Below the pieces are notes generated by a model. The model did not search any database and was not told the DNA's origin. It saw only the letters and a list, made by a program, of their open reading frames with translations. The position numbers were made by a program, and so were the translations under genes. 64,000 nt of DNA from Hungatella hathewayi (GTDB lineage Bacteria; Bacillota; Clostridia; Lachnospirales; Lachnospiraceae). Below are positions 49,537 through 59,211 of this stretch, in pieces (position 1 is the stretch's first letter; each line of letters begins with the position of its first letter). Location: contig CP102274.1 in NCBI GenBank assembly GCA_025149285.1, forward strand, positions 4,800,001 through 4,864,000. The letters run 5' to 3'.

Positions 49537-50424
49537 CTACCGCAGCACCTTCTGCCCGCTGGCCGTATAAATCCGGTACCAGTCCACGTGCTCCAGCCGG
49601 ATCTCCACACCGCGGACCGCCTCCAAAAGGCGGTCGATCCGGTTGCTTCCGCAGATTGGCAGCGCTTTCACCGGATGGTATGCCAGCCATGCGTATACAA
49701 TGGCAGACTCGGTAGTCCCGTATTGCTCCGCCAGTTCTTTCAGAACAGCCCTGACCTTTACACAGGCCTCATCGCTGCCGGTAAACAGCCTTCCGCCGGC
49801 CAGAGGCGACCATATCATGGGATGGATTCCCGTGCCTGTCAGCAGATCCATCATCCCTGAATCGAAGTGCTCAAAGCAGAGCGGGCTGCACTCGATCTGA
49901 TTTGTGACCAGGCTCTGTCCGGTCGCCTGATTCAGCGCCTGGAACTTCCAGGGATCAAAATTCGATACCCCGTAAGCCCGGATAAGCCCTTCCGCCTGCA
50001 GGTCCTTAAGCGCCCTTCCGCACTCCGCCGGATCGAGACAGGGATCCTCTCTGTGAATCAGCAGCAAATCCACGTAATCCGTTCCCAGCCGCTCCAGACA
50101 GTCTCTGCACGCACGCATCACATGATCGTACGTCGTATTGTAATGGGAAAATGCTGCGTTCTCCCCTTTCGGCACGATACCGACCTTCGTCACCAGTTCG
50201 ATCCGGCTTCTCAGCGTGGGATCGAAGGCCAGCGCTTTCCCCATCTGCCGCTCACACTCTCCGCCGCCGTACACGGCTGCCGTATCAAAGGTGGTAACAC
50301 CGTTCTCCACACAGGCATTCATATGATCTGCCAGCTTCTCCGGGCTCCAGTCCCAGGAAGTTAACCGCCAGTAGCCCTGTATTACCCGTGACAATTCAAT
50401 CGGCCCCATCTTAATTCGTTCCAT
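49537..50424 (-). CDS. Aldo/keto reductase
   Basis: A 295-residue NAD(P)H-dependent (beta/alpha)8 reductase. The catalytic tetrad can be seen: Asp and Tyr in TTFDTAAVYGGGE, Lys in LVTKVG and His in DLLLIHREDP. GCGSNRIDRL-like C-terminal segment (ALPICGSNRIDRLLEAV) forms the cofactor site. The ATG at 50424 follows AAAAGGAG; an upstream extension of seven codons is less likely. It is the last gene of the glycoside operon, 59 bases after the GH1 gene, and may reduce a keto- or aldo-sugar formed there. Confidence 0.9.
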   Translation of the reverse strand: MERIKMGPIELSRVIQGYWRLTSWDWSPEKLADHMNACVENGVTTFDTAAVYGGGECERQMGKALAFDPTLRSRIELVTKVGIVPKGENAAFSHYNTTYDHVMRACRDCLERLGTDYVDLLLIHREDPCLDPAECGRALKDLQAEGLIRAYGVSNFDPWKFQALNQATGQSLVTNQIECSPLCFEHFDSGMMDLLTGTGIHPMIWSPLAGGRLFTGSDEACVKVRAVLKELAEQYGTTESAIVYAWLAYHPVKALPICGSNRIDRLLEAVRGVEIRLEHVDWYRIYTASGQKVLR

Positions 50425-50483
50425 ATGCTCTCCTTTTACTATCAATCTCTACATTAAGCTCCAGCTCTGTATTCCACCTATAA

Positions 50484-51836
50484 CTACAGATTCTCACCAT
50501 TCTGCATAATCGTATTCCTATACCACTCAAACGAATCCTTCGGTATCCGCTCCTGCGTCGCATAATCCACATAAATCAGACCAAACCTGTCGTTGTATCC
50601 TCTGGCCCACTCAAAATTGTCCATAAGCGACCACTGGAAATACCCTGCCACGTCCACGCCCTCCTCAGCGGCTCTCTTAAGCCCGCGCAGATGGCGGTGA
50701 AGATAATCAATCCTGGCATAATCATGAATCTTTCCATCTAACGCAGGCCAGTCATGGCTCGACATACCGTTCTCCGTAATAACGACCGGTGTCTGGTACC
50801 TCTCATACAGGAACTTGACGCCCCAGTAGAGACAGTCAAAATCCACATGCCAGTTAATGGCCGTCTTCGGCGCGCCGGGGCTGTGAGGCACCGTCTCCCA
50901 ACCGCCGGGAACCGCCTTTGTCGGAATTCCTCTATAGATATTCTGGCCGTAAAAATCCGGTTTCTGATGGATAATCTTCATATCATCCGGTCCCATGACA
51001 GGCAGATCCTTTTCCAGAATGCGAAGACCTTCCTCCGGATAGTTTCCCAGCATCACAGGATCACTCCACCAGCTGACGTTCCACGACCAGTCCCCATTCT
51101 CCGGCATACGGAAATAGGCGTTTCTCGCCGCCTCCACATCTTTCGGATCGCTGCTGACCGGAACCGGCACATTGGACGTAGGCGCATAACCTATCTTTGC
51201 ATCCGGAACAATGGAACGGATCTCCATAGAGGCCAGACCGTGAGCCATCATAACGTGATGGGCCATGGACAATGCCTCGCGGCGGGGCAGCTTATGTCCC
51301 GGAGCGTGAACTCCATCCACGAATGCCAGACCGATGAATACCTGTGGCTCGTTAAACGTAATAAAGTTCTTCACCCGGTCTCCCAGCGCCCGGGCAACTA
51401 CTGCTGCATATTCCGCAAACCATTTCGGGCTGTCAGGATTCAGCCAGCCGCCCCGCAGATACAGCTCATAAGGCTGATCCCAGTGGTACAGCGTCACATA
51501 CGGTGTAATCCCGTTCTCCAGCAGCGCATCCGTCAGACGGGAATAAAAATCCAGCCCCTTCTGATTGACCGTACCAATCCCGTCGGGAAGAATACGAGGC
51601 CAGGAGATGGAAAAGCGATACGCCTTAATTCCCAGCTGCTTCATTAATTTTACATCTTCCTCAAATCTGTGGTAGTGATCACACGCCACATCGCCGTTGT
51701 GTCCTTCAAAAACCTTTCCGGGCTGGTGGGCGTACACGTCCCATATGGACAGCCCTTTCCCATCCTCAAAGGCCGCCCCCTCGATCTGATACGAACTGGT
51801 TGCGGCTCCCCATACAAAATCCTTCTGAAATCCCAT
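50484..51836 (-). CDS. GH1 beta-glucosidase-type glycosidase
   Basis: A 450-residue family 1 retaining beta-glycosidase, usual length for bacterial members. FVWGAATSSYQIEGA is the classic N-terminal signature; the acid/base Glu is in FITFNEPQVF and the nucleophile in PVVITENGMSSHD; NFEWARGYNDRFGL near the end lines the glucose site. No phospho-sugar binding Ser-Lys-Tyr pattern (such as the 6-phospho-beta-glucosidases have) is evident, and an ABC importer rather than a PTS is in the operon, so an unphosphorylated beta-glucoside is the likely substrate. AGGAGG lies nine bases before the ATG. It is cytoplasmic. Confidence 0.93.
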   Translation of the reverse strand: MGFQKDFVWGAATSSYQIEGAAFEDGKGLSIWDVYAHQPGKVFEGHNGDVACDHYHRFEEDVKLMKQLGIKAYRFSISWPRILPDGIGTVNQKGLDFYSRLTDALLENGITPYVTLYHWDQPYELYLRGGWLNPDSPKWFAEYAAVVARALGDRVKNFITFNEPQVFIGLAFVDGVHAPGHKLPRREALSMAHHVMMAHGLASMEIRSIVPDAKIGYAPTSNVPVPVSSDPKDVEAARNAYFRMPENGDWSWNVSWWSDPVMLGNYPEEGLRILEKDLPVMGPDDMKIIHQKPDFYGQNIYRGIPTKAVPGGWETVPHSPGAPKTAINWHVDFDCLYWGVKFLYERYQTPVVITENGMSSHDWPALDGKIHDYARIDYLHRHLRGLKRAAEEGVDVAGYFQWSLMDNFEWARGYNDRFGLIYVDYATQERIPKDSFEWYRNTIMQNGENL

Positions 51837-51859
51837 AAATGCCTTCCTCCTGTTAACTC

Positions 51860-51902
51860 GCAGTTCACGGCCCCGCCCGTAAAAGGCAGAACCGTGAACC
51901 GC
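51860..51902 (-). other. Intercistronic hairpin before the GH1 gene
   Basis: On the minus strand GCGGTTCACGG and CCGTGAACTGC pair over 11 positions (one G-U). It lies in the 99-base gap between an isomerase gene and the GH1 gene. No T run follows, so partial attenuation or mRNA processing is more likely than full termination. Confidence 0.5.
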
Positions 51903-51935
51903 AGTGATGATTATGAAACAATTATTTTACATGAA

Positions 51936-52763
51936 TCATTTCACATATCCGCTTTCTTTCATGCGCAGATACGACGCCGTTAAAGTCTGAACCCGGTCTA
52001 AATGCCGCAGCACATCCTGTTCCACACAGGCGTATGATAAGCCCTGCCGGTCCATCTCCTCCAGGATCGGATCGACGGGAAGCAGCCCGCTGCCCAAGCT
52101 GGTAAAACCAACCTTCGTGGACGGATCGCTGTTCAGTATGTGCTTCGGCGCTTCCAGATCATAGAAGTCCTTCAGATGTACATTGGCAATCCTGCCCTCC
52201 AGACGTTTTAAGAGCTTTACCGGGTCCACCCCCGCCACCATTGCCCAGCCCAAGTCAATATTAAACTTAAGCCTCGGATCCACGTGCAGCAACATTAAAT
52301 CGAATCCCGAAATACCGTTGTAACAGGTGGTGAACTCCTGGTAATGGTTATGATAGCAGAAATGGATTCCTTCGCTCTCAAAAAACAGAACCGCCTTATT
52401 CATAAATTCAAAATCCTGCATGACCTCATCGTATCCGGCATTGCTGCCGTATCCCCTCCGGAAGCTGGCAATCATGCTGGACGAATACATGCACACCTGA
52501 TTTATCTCCTGAATGTGCAGTGACTTAATCTTCGCCGCCGGGTCCTGAAAGACCTCCGGGGATGCTCCCGACATGATGGGTTTAATCCCCAGACTGCAGA
52601 CACGTTCATACTTCTCTTTTAAATCTCCTCCGGGAATGGCGTAATCGAGATCCATGTCCATGGCGCGGTATCCGATCTCCGCGTATTTTTCCAGCAGCTT
52701 CCATGTCTCCTCTGTCTTCGATCTGTCATCCGGAAGAAATCCTACTACACCAGCCTTTAACAT
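51936..52763 (-). CDS. Sugar phosphate isomerase/epimerase (TIM barrel) 3
   Basis: A 275-residue xylose-isomerase-like TIM barrel. It starts MLKAGVVGFLPDD and shares its whole layout with the isomerase at 54013-54840 (DMDLDYA, FCYHNHYQEF, FNIDLGWAMVAG, VHLKDFYDL, VEQD); the two are clear tandem paralogues. His and Asp/Glu in these segments form the metal site. The ATG at 52763 follows GGAGG and overlaps the dehydrogenase gene by seven bases. It probably acts on a keto-sugar or inositol-like intermediate; exact reaction unknown. Confidence 0.87.
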   Translation of the reverse strand: MLKAGVVGFLPDDRSKTEETWKLLEKYAEIGYRAMDMDLDYAIPGGDLKEKYERVCSLGIKPIMSGASPEVFQDPAAKIKSLHIQEINQVCMYSSSMIASFRRGYGSNAGYDEVMQDFEFMNKAVLFFESEGIHFCYHNHYQEFTTCYNGISGFDLMLLHVDPRLKFNIDLGWAMVAGVDPVKLLKRLEGRIANVHLKDFYDLEAPKHILNSDPSTKVGFTSLGSGLLPVDPILEEMDRQGLSYACVEQDVLRHLDRVQTLTASYLRMKESGYVK

Positions 52764-53947
52764 ATCCTGCCTCCTGCCCATTTTATCACATCCGGCTGCC
52801 AGTCTGCAAGTGCAGCCTCATGGCATTTGCCGATCATCCCGGCTTTTAAGGCTGCCGGCCTGGCCGGTCTGGTCTCCATCGTATAGACCGTCCCCTCCCT
52901 GGTGCAGACATCAAGCCCGTGAATCAGTTCCAATGCGTGCAGATGCAGTCCCACATCGCACCGGTGGGGCCTCTCGCCGCGAATCGCCCACGCCATCTCT
53001 GCCACGCCCATACCGCGCCTTGAGTCTCCCCACGTTCCCGGTGCTCCCTCAAACTTATTCGTCGTCACATGATCGTGGGTGATCGGTATCTCCATAAAAC
53101 GGCTTCCGCCCTTTCGCATCAGCATCACCGGCCCGCCGTAATAGTTGGGGTCCGGGCAGATCAGCGTGCCTTCGCTTCCATACACTTCCACCCGCGGCGT
53201 CTCCATAAAGCTCTCGCCCGTCACCACGAGGGTGCCGCAAACACCGCTTTCGAACCGCAGCGCTCCGTATAAGCTGGTAATTCCCGGAACCTCCGCGCTT
53301 TCTCCCTGCCGCGGATTATAGGGATTTCTCAGTTCAAACGGGTACGAGTCCGCGAATCCCGCCACCGTCTGAACTGGTCCGAATAAGTGAACCATAGCGT
53401 GAATATAGTAGGCCGCCATGTCAAAGGGCAGCGTTCCTCCATTTTCCAGCTTAACGTCGTTTCTGGCGCCATCCGGCCAGACATTGCGCGCCAGAAATGC
53501 GTGCACGCTGATGGGCTTTCCTATATATCCATCATCAATCAATTTCCGGCAGGTCTGGTACCCGCCTCCTAAAAATGTATCTGGCGCACACCCGATCCGA
53601 AGCCCCTTTTCCTCTGCCAGCCTGGCAATCTCACATGCCTCCTCATAGGAGGGTGCAAGGCTCTTCTCTGTATAGACGTGTTTTCCCGCGTTTAATGCCT
53701 CCCGGATCACCTGTGTATGGCTCTGCCAGTTGGTGGTATTCACCACAATCTCGATCTCGGGATCATCGTAGATCTCCTGGTTCGTCATCTGACGGATTCC
53801 GAATTCCTCCGCGCGGGCGGCGCTCCGCTCCGGTATCAGGTCACTGCATCCCACCACTTCCACGGAATCGAAACGATTCACCATATTATCCAGATACGTC
53901 CAGCTTATAATACCGCTTCCAATTAATCCTGCTTTTACTGGTTTCAT
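52757..53947 (-). CDS. Gfo/Idh/MocA-family dehydrogenase 2
   Basis: A 396-residue NAD(P)-dependent oxidoreductase. The Rossmann motif KAGLIGSGIISWTYLDN opens the protein; EKSLAPSYEEACEIARLAEE contains the family EKP-like motif (here EKS, with Ser in place of Pro), and the C-terminal alpha/beta domain has GTLPFDMAAYYIHAM with the catalytic His region. The start at 53947 has AAGGAG five bases upstream. It is flanked by the two paralogous TIM-barrel isomerases, a pairing typical of inositol and keto-glycoside pathways. Confidence 0.88.
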   Translation of the reverse strand: MKPVKAGLIGSGIISWTYLDNMVNRFDSVEVVGCSDLIPERSAARAEEFGIRQMTNQEIYDDPEIEIVVNTTNWQSHTQVIREALNAGKHVYTEKSLAPSYEEACEIARLAEEKGLRIGCAPDTFLGGGYQTCRKLIDDGYIGKPISVHAFLARNVWPDGARNDVKLENGGTLPFDMAAYYIHAMVHLFGPVQTVAGFADSYPFELRNPYNPRQGESAEVPGITSLYGALRFESGVCGTLVVTGESFMETPRVEVYGSEGTLICPDPNYYGGPVMLMRKGGSRFMEIPITHDHVTTNKFEGAPGTWGDSRRGMGVAEMAWAIRGERPHRCDVGLHLHALELIHGLDVCTREGTVYTMETRPARPAALKAGMIGKCHEAALADWQPDVIKWAGGRIC

Positions 53948-54012
53948 TTTCTCTCCTTTTCCCGGACAGTCAGGCATTTCCCCTGCTGCCATCCGGTCTT
54001 AAGCCGGCAGCA

Positions 54013-54840
54013 TTACCATACATACCCGCTTTCCTTCATCGCCAGGTAAGACATGGTCAATGCCTCCCTGGGATTTAAGTTCCGCATGATATCCTGTTCC
54101 ACACACGCATATTCCACCGACTGCCTGTCAAGTTCCTTCAGCACCCCCGGAATATTCACGACTCCCGTTCCCACAGCGGTAAACCCTTCCTTCGATGAAG
54201 GATCCTTCTCCACCATCTTCCACGGCTTCTGTAAATCGTAAAAATCCTTCACGTGGATGCATGCAATTCGTCCTTCCAGCCTCTTTAAGACCTCCACCGG
54301 ATCATAGCCACCGGAGGTAACCCAGCCCACATCCAGATCAAATTTCAGACGGGAGTCCACATTGTACAGCATGTGGTCAAAAGCATTGACCCCATGATAT
54401 ACCGTTATAAACTCGTGGTAATGGTTATGGTAACAGAAGGTGAGGCCCTCTTCGTCAAAGAGCTCTGTCAGCCGGTTCATATACTCGAAATCCCGCATCA
54501 TCTCGTCATACGTCCCATGGACGCCATATCCTTCGTGAATGCTTTTCGATATGCTTGAACTGTAAGCCGTAACCCGTTTGATTCCCTGGGCGTGGGCTTT
54601 TTTGGCAATCTCAGCCACACGGCCCACCGCCAGTTCAAAATCTCCCGGACAGCCCATGGTGAGCGGCTCCAGACCGAGATTTCTCAGTCTGGAAGCGCTT
54701 TCTGTTAAGTCTTCTCCGGGGGCGGCATACGATAAATCCATATCAATTGCTTTGTATCCCAAATCAGCACACCATTTAAAAAATTCCCAAACGTCAGATT
54801 TATCTTCAGGCAAAAAGCCTACGATACCCGCTTTAACCAT
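54013..54840 (-). CDS. Sugar phosphate isomerase/epimerase (TIM barrel) 2
   Basis: A 275-residue TIM barrel starting MVKAGIVGFLPEDKSD, closely related to the one at 51936-52763. Metal-ligand regions: FCYHNHYHEF, FDLDVGWVTSGG, IHVKDFYDL and CVEQDIMR. AGAAGGGG lies about six bases before the ATG. It follows the third isomerase by 12 bases and precedes dehydrogenase 2. The duplication suggests two successive or alternative steps on similar substrates. Confidence 0.87.
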   Translation of the reverse strand: MVKAGIVGFLPEDKSDVWEFFKWCADLGYKAIDMDLSYAAPGEDLTESASRLRNLGLEPLTMGCPGDFELAVGRVAEIAKKAHAQGIKRVTAYSSSISKSIHEGYGVHGTYDEMMRDFEYMNRLTELFDEEGLTFCYHNHYHEFITVYHGVNAFDHMLYNVDSRLKFDLDVGWVTSGGYDPVEVLKRLEGRIACIHVKDFYDLQKPWKMVEKDPSSKEGFTAVGTGVVNIPGVLKELDRQSVEYACVEQDIMRNLNPREALTMSYLAMKESGYVW

Positions 54841-54852
54841 GATTTCCCCTTC

Positions 54853-55692
54853 TTACAGATATTTTTTCAGATTTTCGATGCTGATTTCAGCATTTTTAAG
54901 ACTCTCCGGCTCATTCCACAGCTCCGTCATCAGCCACTTTGTCCCGCATGCCCTGGCCGCCGGGATAATCGTCCCGATATCCTGAATTCCGTGATCCCCT
55001 ACTGCGCAGCCTCTGTGGTTGTCACAGATCTCATTGTGGCGTACCAGAATATAGTCGCTGTCTTCCATCGGCGGCTGGAAATCCTTGAAATGCAGGATAT
55101 CCACGTGACCTTTATACTTATCCAGATAAACTGCAGGTATCACCCCGCCCACAATCATCCAGGCCGTGTCAAATTCCGGCTGAAGCAGATCCAGACCGCA
55201 TTCCTCCAGCATGCCGTCGATGGTACGGCGGCCCCTGTAATCTCTTAAGTAGCCGAAGGCAGACCCGTGTACCTGGAACTGGATTCCTGCGTCCCGAAAC
55301 ATCTGTGCAAACCGTTTCGTATTCTCATAGCACTTCTTCTGCTCGTCAAACGGCGTACGGTCTGCATAAAAACACGGTCCCACAGCCGCATAGGACAGCC
55401 CCAGCTCCCTGCACTCAGCAATCACCGGTTCCGGATCCTCTAAAAGCCGTTCCGTGGATACGTGGCAGCCTAAGAGTTCAATCCCGTTTTCCGCAGCCGC
55501 CTGCTTTACCTCCTGCAAATCAATGGGGCGTTCCATACGGTCGGCCAGCGTAGCGCTGGAGCCGAGTGCAAACTCCCAGCCCTGATATCCCATTTTAGAC
55601 ACAAGTTCAAATGCTTTTGCAAATCCCAGTTCCTTGCAGACATTATGAATACTCCACATCTGAATCCCAATCTTAAGCTCGTTCTGTTCCAT
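54853..55692 (-). CDS. Sugar phosphate isomerase/epimerase (TIM barrel) 1
   Basis: A 279-residue xylose-isomerase-like TIM barrel, more distant from the other two. Visible features are IGIQMWSIHNVCKELG at the start, LQPEFDTAWMIVGG, ILHFKDFQPP and the late MTELWNEPES. HGSAFGYLRD replaces the YHNHYHEF of its neighbours. AGGAGG lies nine bases before the ATG. It sits between the membrane AraC regulator and isomerase 2 and is co-transcribed with them. Confidence 0.86.
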   Translation of the reverse strand: MEQNELKIGIQMWSIHNVCKELGFAKAFELVSKMGYQGWEFALGSSATLADRMERPIDLQEVKQAAAENGIELLGCHVSTERLLEDPEPVIAECRELGLSYAAVGPCFYADRTPFDEQKKCYENTKRFAQMFRDAGIQFQVHGSAFGYLRDYRGRRTIDGMLEECGLDLLQPEFDTAWMIVGGVIPAVYLDKYKGHVDILHFKDFQPPMEDSDYILVRHNEICDNHRGCAVGDHGIQDIGTIIPAARACGTKWLMTELWNEPESLKNAEISIENLKKYL

Positions 55693-55704
55693 GATGAAAT
55701 CCTC

Positions 55705-57972
55705 CTAAAAATTTTGTTTTGTTTGTTTTTTCCTGTAATTTACCGGTGTTTCCCCATATTTTTTCTTAAACAGGCGGTAGAAATAATTGATACTTCCCAC
55801 CCCCACGCGTTCACTGATTTCCTGCACCGGCAGAGACGTTTCCCGAAGGAATTTTGCGGCATTTTCCAGCCGCACATCTGCGATGTAATCGCTGCACGAT
55901 ACACGGAGTGTACTATAAAACTGTTTTCCAAAGTAAGCCGGTGATAAATCCACCAGTCTGGCAAGGTATTCGACGGACAAATCCGCCCTGCTGTAATTTT
56001 CCTGAATATAGTTCTGTGCAAAAGCGATGGGATTCCCCTCCCCCGGCCTGTCTTTTTTCTGTTCCTCTCCGCACCGCTTCATCATTGTTTCACACCACTG
56101 CGCAAATACATCTGCCAGCTCTTTTTCAGTATCCGTTCCGAACACTTCTCCATGAATATCCTGGTGTTCCACGATGACCGACCGGGCAGCCAGTCCCGAT
56201 ACCAGACTGTTAATGCAACGTTCCATGTAACCCTTAATTCTCGTTTCCTCCGGAGTACCCAGAGACTGCCGGAATCCATTTACTGCCTTTTCAAGCGCTT
56301 TGGAATCCTGAAGCAGGATTGCCTCTAAAATTTCTCTCTCTTCCTTCACCGGGTAGGCTGACCGCTTCGTCTCCCACTCCCGCACATATGGATTTAAGCT
56401 TCCGGTTCCGCGGTAAAATCTGTAGTTTAACGCACTGCACGCCTGGTGGTAACTCACGGCCATATCCTCAGGTGCAGCCGCCGGAATCCCCAGTCCGATG
56501 GATACGGAATACTTGAAAAACTCGTAGAAATTTTTCTGAAACAGCTTCAGAGCTTCCAGAATCTCGTCATCTATACTTCCGGCCGGGCAGGCGACCATAC
56601 AGGCCAGCTTCTGCTCATCCATACGGATCAGCACCCCCAGGATCCGCCCTCCCAGCAGCTCGCTTAAAATGTTGGAGACTGCAAAATCATGAAGTCCCCG
56701 CTCTCCCACATCCACGGTGCTGTTATAGGTTTGGTAACGGTCCACTGCCAGTACTACCGCACACTTGTACGGACTTTCCGGCGCTCTCATTCCCTGCTCC
56801 AGCGCCAGTTTCTCCACCCGCTTCGCCGTCTCCATATCTCCCAGGAGCTGGCTTTTTACCCAGCTCCCGTTAAAGAGAGGCTGTGAATGGGTCAGGCGGC
56901 TGTTCAGCTTCTCGATTTCATAGCTCCGTTTAACCAGTTCTTCACAGATCACTCCGATCTCATCCACGGTACCCGTGTCATAACCGTCCACCTGCTCCCT
57001 CACCATGGTTTTCACAGGTGCATAGATTCTGCGGATCATCAGCCAGATTCCGTACAGCACAGCAAGCAGAAAGATAAAAAGCGCCGCTCCAAGCTGCAGA
57101 GAAAACTTTCTGGTCAGAATTCCGCTTCCGGCCATGGGCATCAGACGCACCATCTTCCAGCCCGGAATGCAGGCCTGCTTCGCCGTTACGGCGCACCGGG
57201 TATTCTCGATGTCCATGATCCGGAAATTATCCTCCTCTATCCCCTCCAGAATCGGCCGCCAGTCTATTTCCGGCAGATCGGTTCTGCCGATCAGAACCGA
57301 TTCATTGGTGACCAGAAAGATCTGGTCCAGCGGCTGGAGAGCTGCCGGATTCAGCAGATCAATAAAGTAACTGTCTTTTAAGTCCAGGACGATGGCACTG
57401 TCCCTGTACTGGCCTGATGGAAAGAATACAAACGTAGTTACCTCTGTACAGGGACTGTTCGTCAGCCTGATTTTTTCCGGAATCGTCCGCCGGAAGGAAA
57501 CCAGGCCGCCTGCACCGCTCTGTTCATAATGCTCCACGATGGAATCATCCACCTGGTCAGAAGCACCGTCTGTCCCCAAATACCGGTTTCCCGACAGATT
57601 GATCAGGGAAATCTTCTCAATATACGGATATAAGTTTTTAAGTCTCCTCAGTTCTAAAAAGATATTGGCCTCGTTGGCCCTGTCGGCCTCATCGCGGAGA
57701 AAGAAGACTGAAAGATTGTTTAAGCTCAGAACCTCATTGATCACGCCGGACAGCTTATCGTAGGAATTTAAAAGCACACTGTCTGCGGATACGAGGCTGT
57801 TTTGGGCCATATACTTATACTCCTGATGCATCACGTGAGAAAACAGCGTGTATAGCATCGTAACAATCAACAGCGAGAACACAGCCAGCAGCGTCATAAA
57901 CGACAGAACCAGTTTCCGGTACAGTGTAAACCTCTTAAGCTGGCTGAAAAAACTATGGATCAATATCTTCAT
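55705..57972 (-). CDS. Membrane-bound AraC-type regulator with extracellular sensor domain
   Basis: A 755-residue regulator. A first membrane helix (about 20-45) and a second (about 290-315, ALFIFLLAVLYGIWLMI) bracket an extracellular sensor of about 250 residues of Cache type. The intracellular middle part resembles YesN-like domains, and the C-terminus carries the AraC DNA-binding domain (SVEYLARLVDLSPAYFGKQF; VQEISERVGVGSINYFYRLF). I start at 57972 (MKILIHSFFSQ) with GGGGGAG just upstream. It lies inside the operon it probably controls, between a dehydrogenase and an isomerase gene. It has no separate kinase, so sensing and DNA binding are in one chain. Confidence 0.9.
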   Translation of the reverse strand: MKILIHSFFSQLKRFTLYRKLVLSFMTLLAVFSLLIVTMLYTLFSHVMHQEYKYMAQNSLVSADSVLLNSYDKLSGVINEVLSLNNLSVFFLRDEADRANEANIFLELRRLKNLYPYIEKISLINLSGNRYLGTDGASDQVDDSIVEHYEQSGAGGLVSFRRTIPEKIRLTNSPCTEVTTFVFFPSGQYRDSAIVLDLKDSYFIDLLNPAALQPLDQIFLVTNESVLIGRTDLPEIDWRPILEGIEEDNFRIMDIENTRCAVTAKQACIPGWKMVRLMPMAGSGILTRKFSLQLGAALFIFLLAVLYGIWLMIRRIYAPVKTMVREQVDGYDTGTVDEIGVICEELVKRSYEIEKLNSRLTHSQPLFNGSWVKSQLLGDMETAKRVEKLALEQGMRAPESPYKCAVVLAVDRYQTYNSTVDVGERGLHDFAVSNILSELLGGRILGVLIRMDEQKLACMVACPAGSIDDEILEALKLFQKNFYEFFKYSVSIGLGIPAAAPEDMAVSYHQACSALNYRFYRGTGSLNPYVREWETKRSAYPVKEEREILEAILLQDSKALEKAVNGFRQSLGTPEETRIKGYMERCINSLVSGLAARSVIVEHQDIHGEVFGTDTEKELADVFAQWCETMMKRCGEEQKKDRPGEGNPIAFAQNYIQENYSRADLSVEYLARLVDLSPAYFGKQFYSTLRVSCSDYIADVRLENAAKFLRETSLPVQEISERVGVGSINYFYRLFKKKYGETPVNYRKKQTKQNF

Positions 57973-58061
57973 GCAAACTCCCCCTTTTCTTACTTTCAAT
58001 TATATCAAAAAGTAAGCTGTTTGCATACGCGGCGGCCTGCCTGCCCTCTTTGTCCCTGCTG

Positions 58062-59183
58062 TTACATCCCCTCGATTTCCTCCGCGGTCACCTCCCGCTT
58101 TAACTCTGCCGAGCGGTAGAACGCCTGGATAATTGTGACCACGTTGAGGGCTTCTTCCTTCGTAACGATAGGTTCTGCCTTTCCGTCCAGCACATCGAGA
58201 AAATGTTCTACGATCAGATAGATGCCCGGATTCTGGATATGCTCAAATTTGTGGTGCACATTCAGATTCAAAATCGTGTCCGTCATGGTCTCTCCCTTAG
58301 ATCTGTACAGCATAAAGGGATTCTCCGCGTACTTGTTAAATACGAGTCCGCCCTTCGTACCATTTAAACGGATTCCGTCAAATGGCGGGGAATTCAGCGC
58401 CCATGCGAATTTAAAGTTAATCAGGATATCTTCTCCCAGTCTCAGCGTACCTGCCGAATGGTCTTCCACCGTAAACTCACTGCTGGAATACGGACGCGGA
58501 ACAAAGTTTTTGGACTTGCTCACAGTTCCCAGGTTAGGGCGGTCCGTCTCGTACGGTGCAATCTTGCTCCACGTATTGCCGCTGATGGACTTGAATTTCG
58601 GATTGCCCAGCATGTATAAGATGGAATCGATAAAATGCACGCCCACGTCGCAGAACGGTCCGCCAAAATTATCCTTCTTGATGTGGAAACTGCCCCAGTT
58701 GGGAATTCCCCTGCGCCGGATATTCTCACATTCGCCAAAATACACATCTCCCAGAGCGCCGTCTTTGATCATATCTCTCAGGACGGTGCGGGCCCCCATG
58801 CGGTCGTTCTGAACCGGCATAAAGATTCTTCCCGCTCTCTCGGCCGCCGCGTAGATTTCCTTCGCATCCGCCAGCGTCACGCAGATCGGTTTCTCACATA
58901 AGACATTGGCTCCCGCCTCCAGCGCCGCGATGCTCCATTCCTTATGGTACTGATTGGGAACGCAGATGGAGACCACATCCGGTTTGCACTCTTCCAGCAT
59001 CTGCTGCGGGTCTTCATAGAACTTCTCAACCCCGTATCTCTTTGCCACATATTCGGCGGCTCCCGGCTTTAAGTCGGCCACTGCCACCAGTTCGCACCGC
59101 TCATCTGTCTGATACGCCGGTACGTGGCTTCCCGCGCCGATAAAGCCGACGCCAATTACCGCTGCTTTGTACTTCTTATTCAT
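58062..59183 (-). CDS. Gfo/Idh/MocA-family dehydrogenase 1
   Basis: A 373-residue NAD(P)-dependent dehydrogenase with AAVIGVGFIGAGSHVPAYQ as dinucleotide site and LCEKPICVTLADAKEIYAAA carrying the EKP motif lysine. FGGPFCDVGVHFIDSILYML has the D-x-x-x-H region used in catalysis. The ATG at 59183 has GAGAGGAG eight bases upstream. It lies between the binding-protein gene and the membrane regulator. With the TIM-barrel isomerases it suggests oxidation of a sugar hydroxyl as the first step after import. Confidence 0.9.
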   Translation of the reverse strand: MNKKYKAAVIGVGFIGAGSHVPAYQTDERCELVAVADLKPGAAEYVAKRYGVEKFYEDPQQMLEECKPDVVSICVPNQYHKEWSIAALEAGANVLCEKPICVTLADAKEIYAAAERAGRIFMPVQNDRMGARTVLRDMIKDGALGDVYFGECENIRRRGIPNWGSFHIKKDNFGGPFCDVGVHFIDSILYMLGNPKFKSISGNTWSKIAPYETDRPNLGTVSKSKNFVPRPYSSSEFTVEDHSAGTLRLGEDILINFKFAWALNSPPFDGIRLNGTKGGLVFNKYAENPFMLYRSKGETMTDTILNLNVHHKFEHIQNPGIYLIVEHFLDVLDGKAEPIVTKEEALNVVTIIQAFYRSAELKREVTAEEIEGM

Positions 59184-59211
59184 GGGTAATTCTCCTCTCA
59201 ACTTTCTTTTA

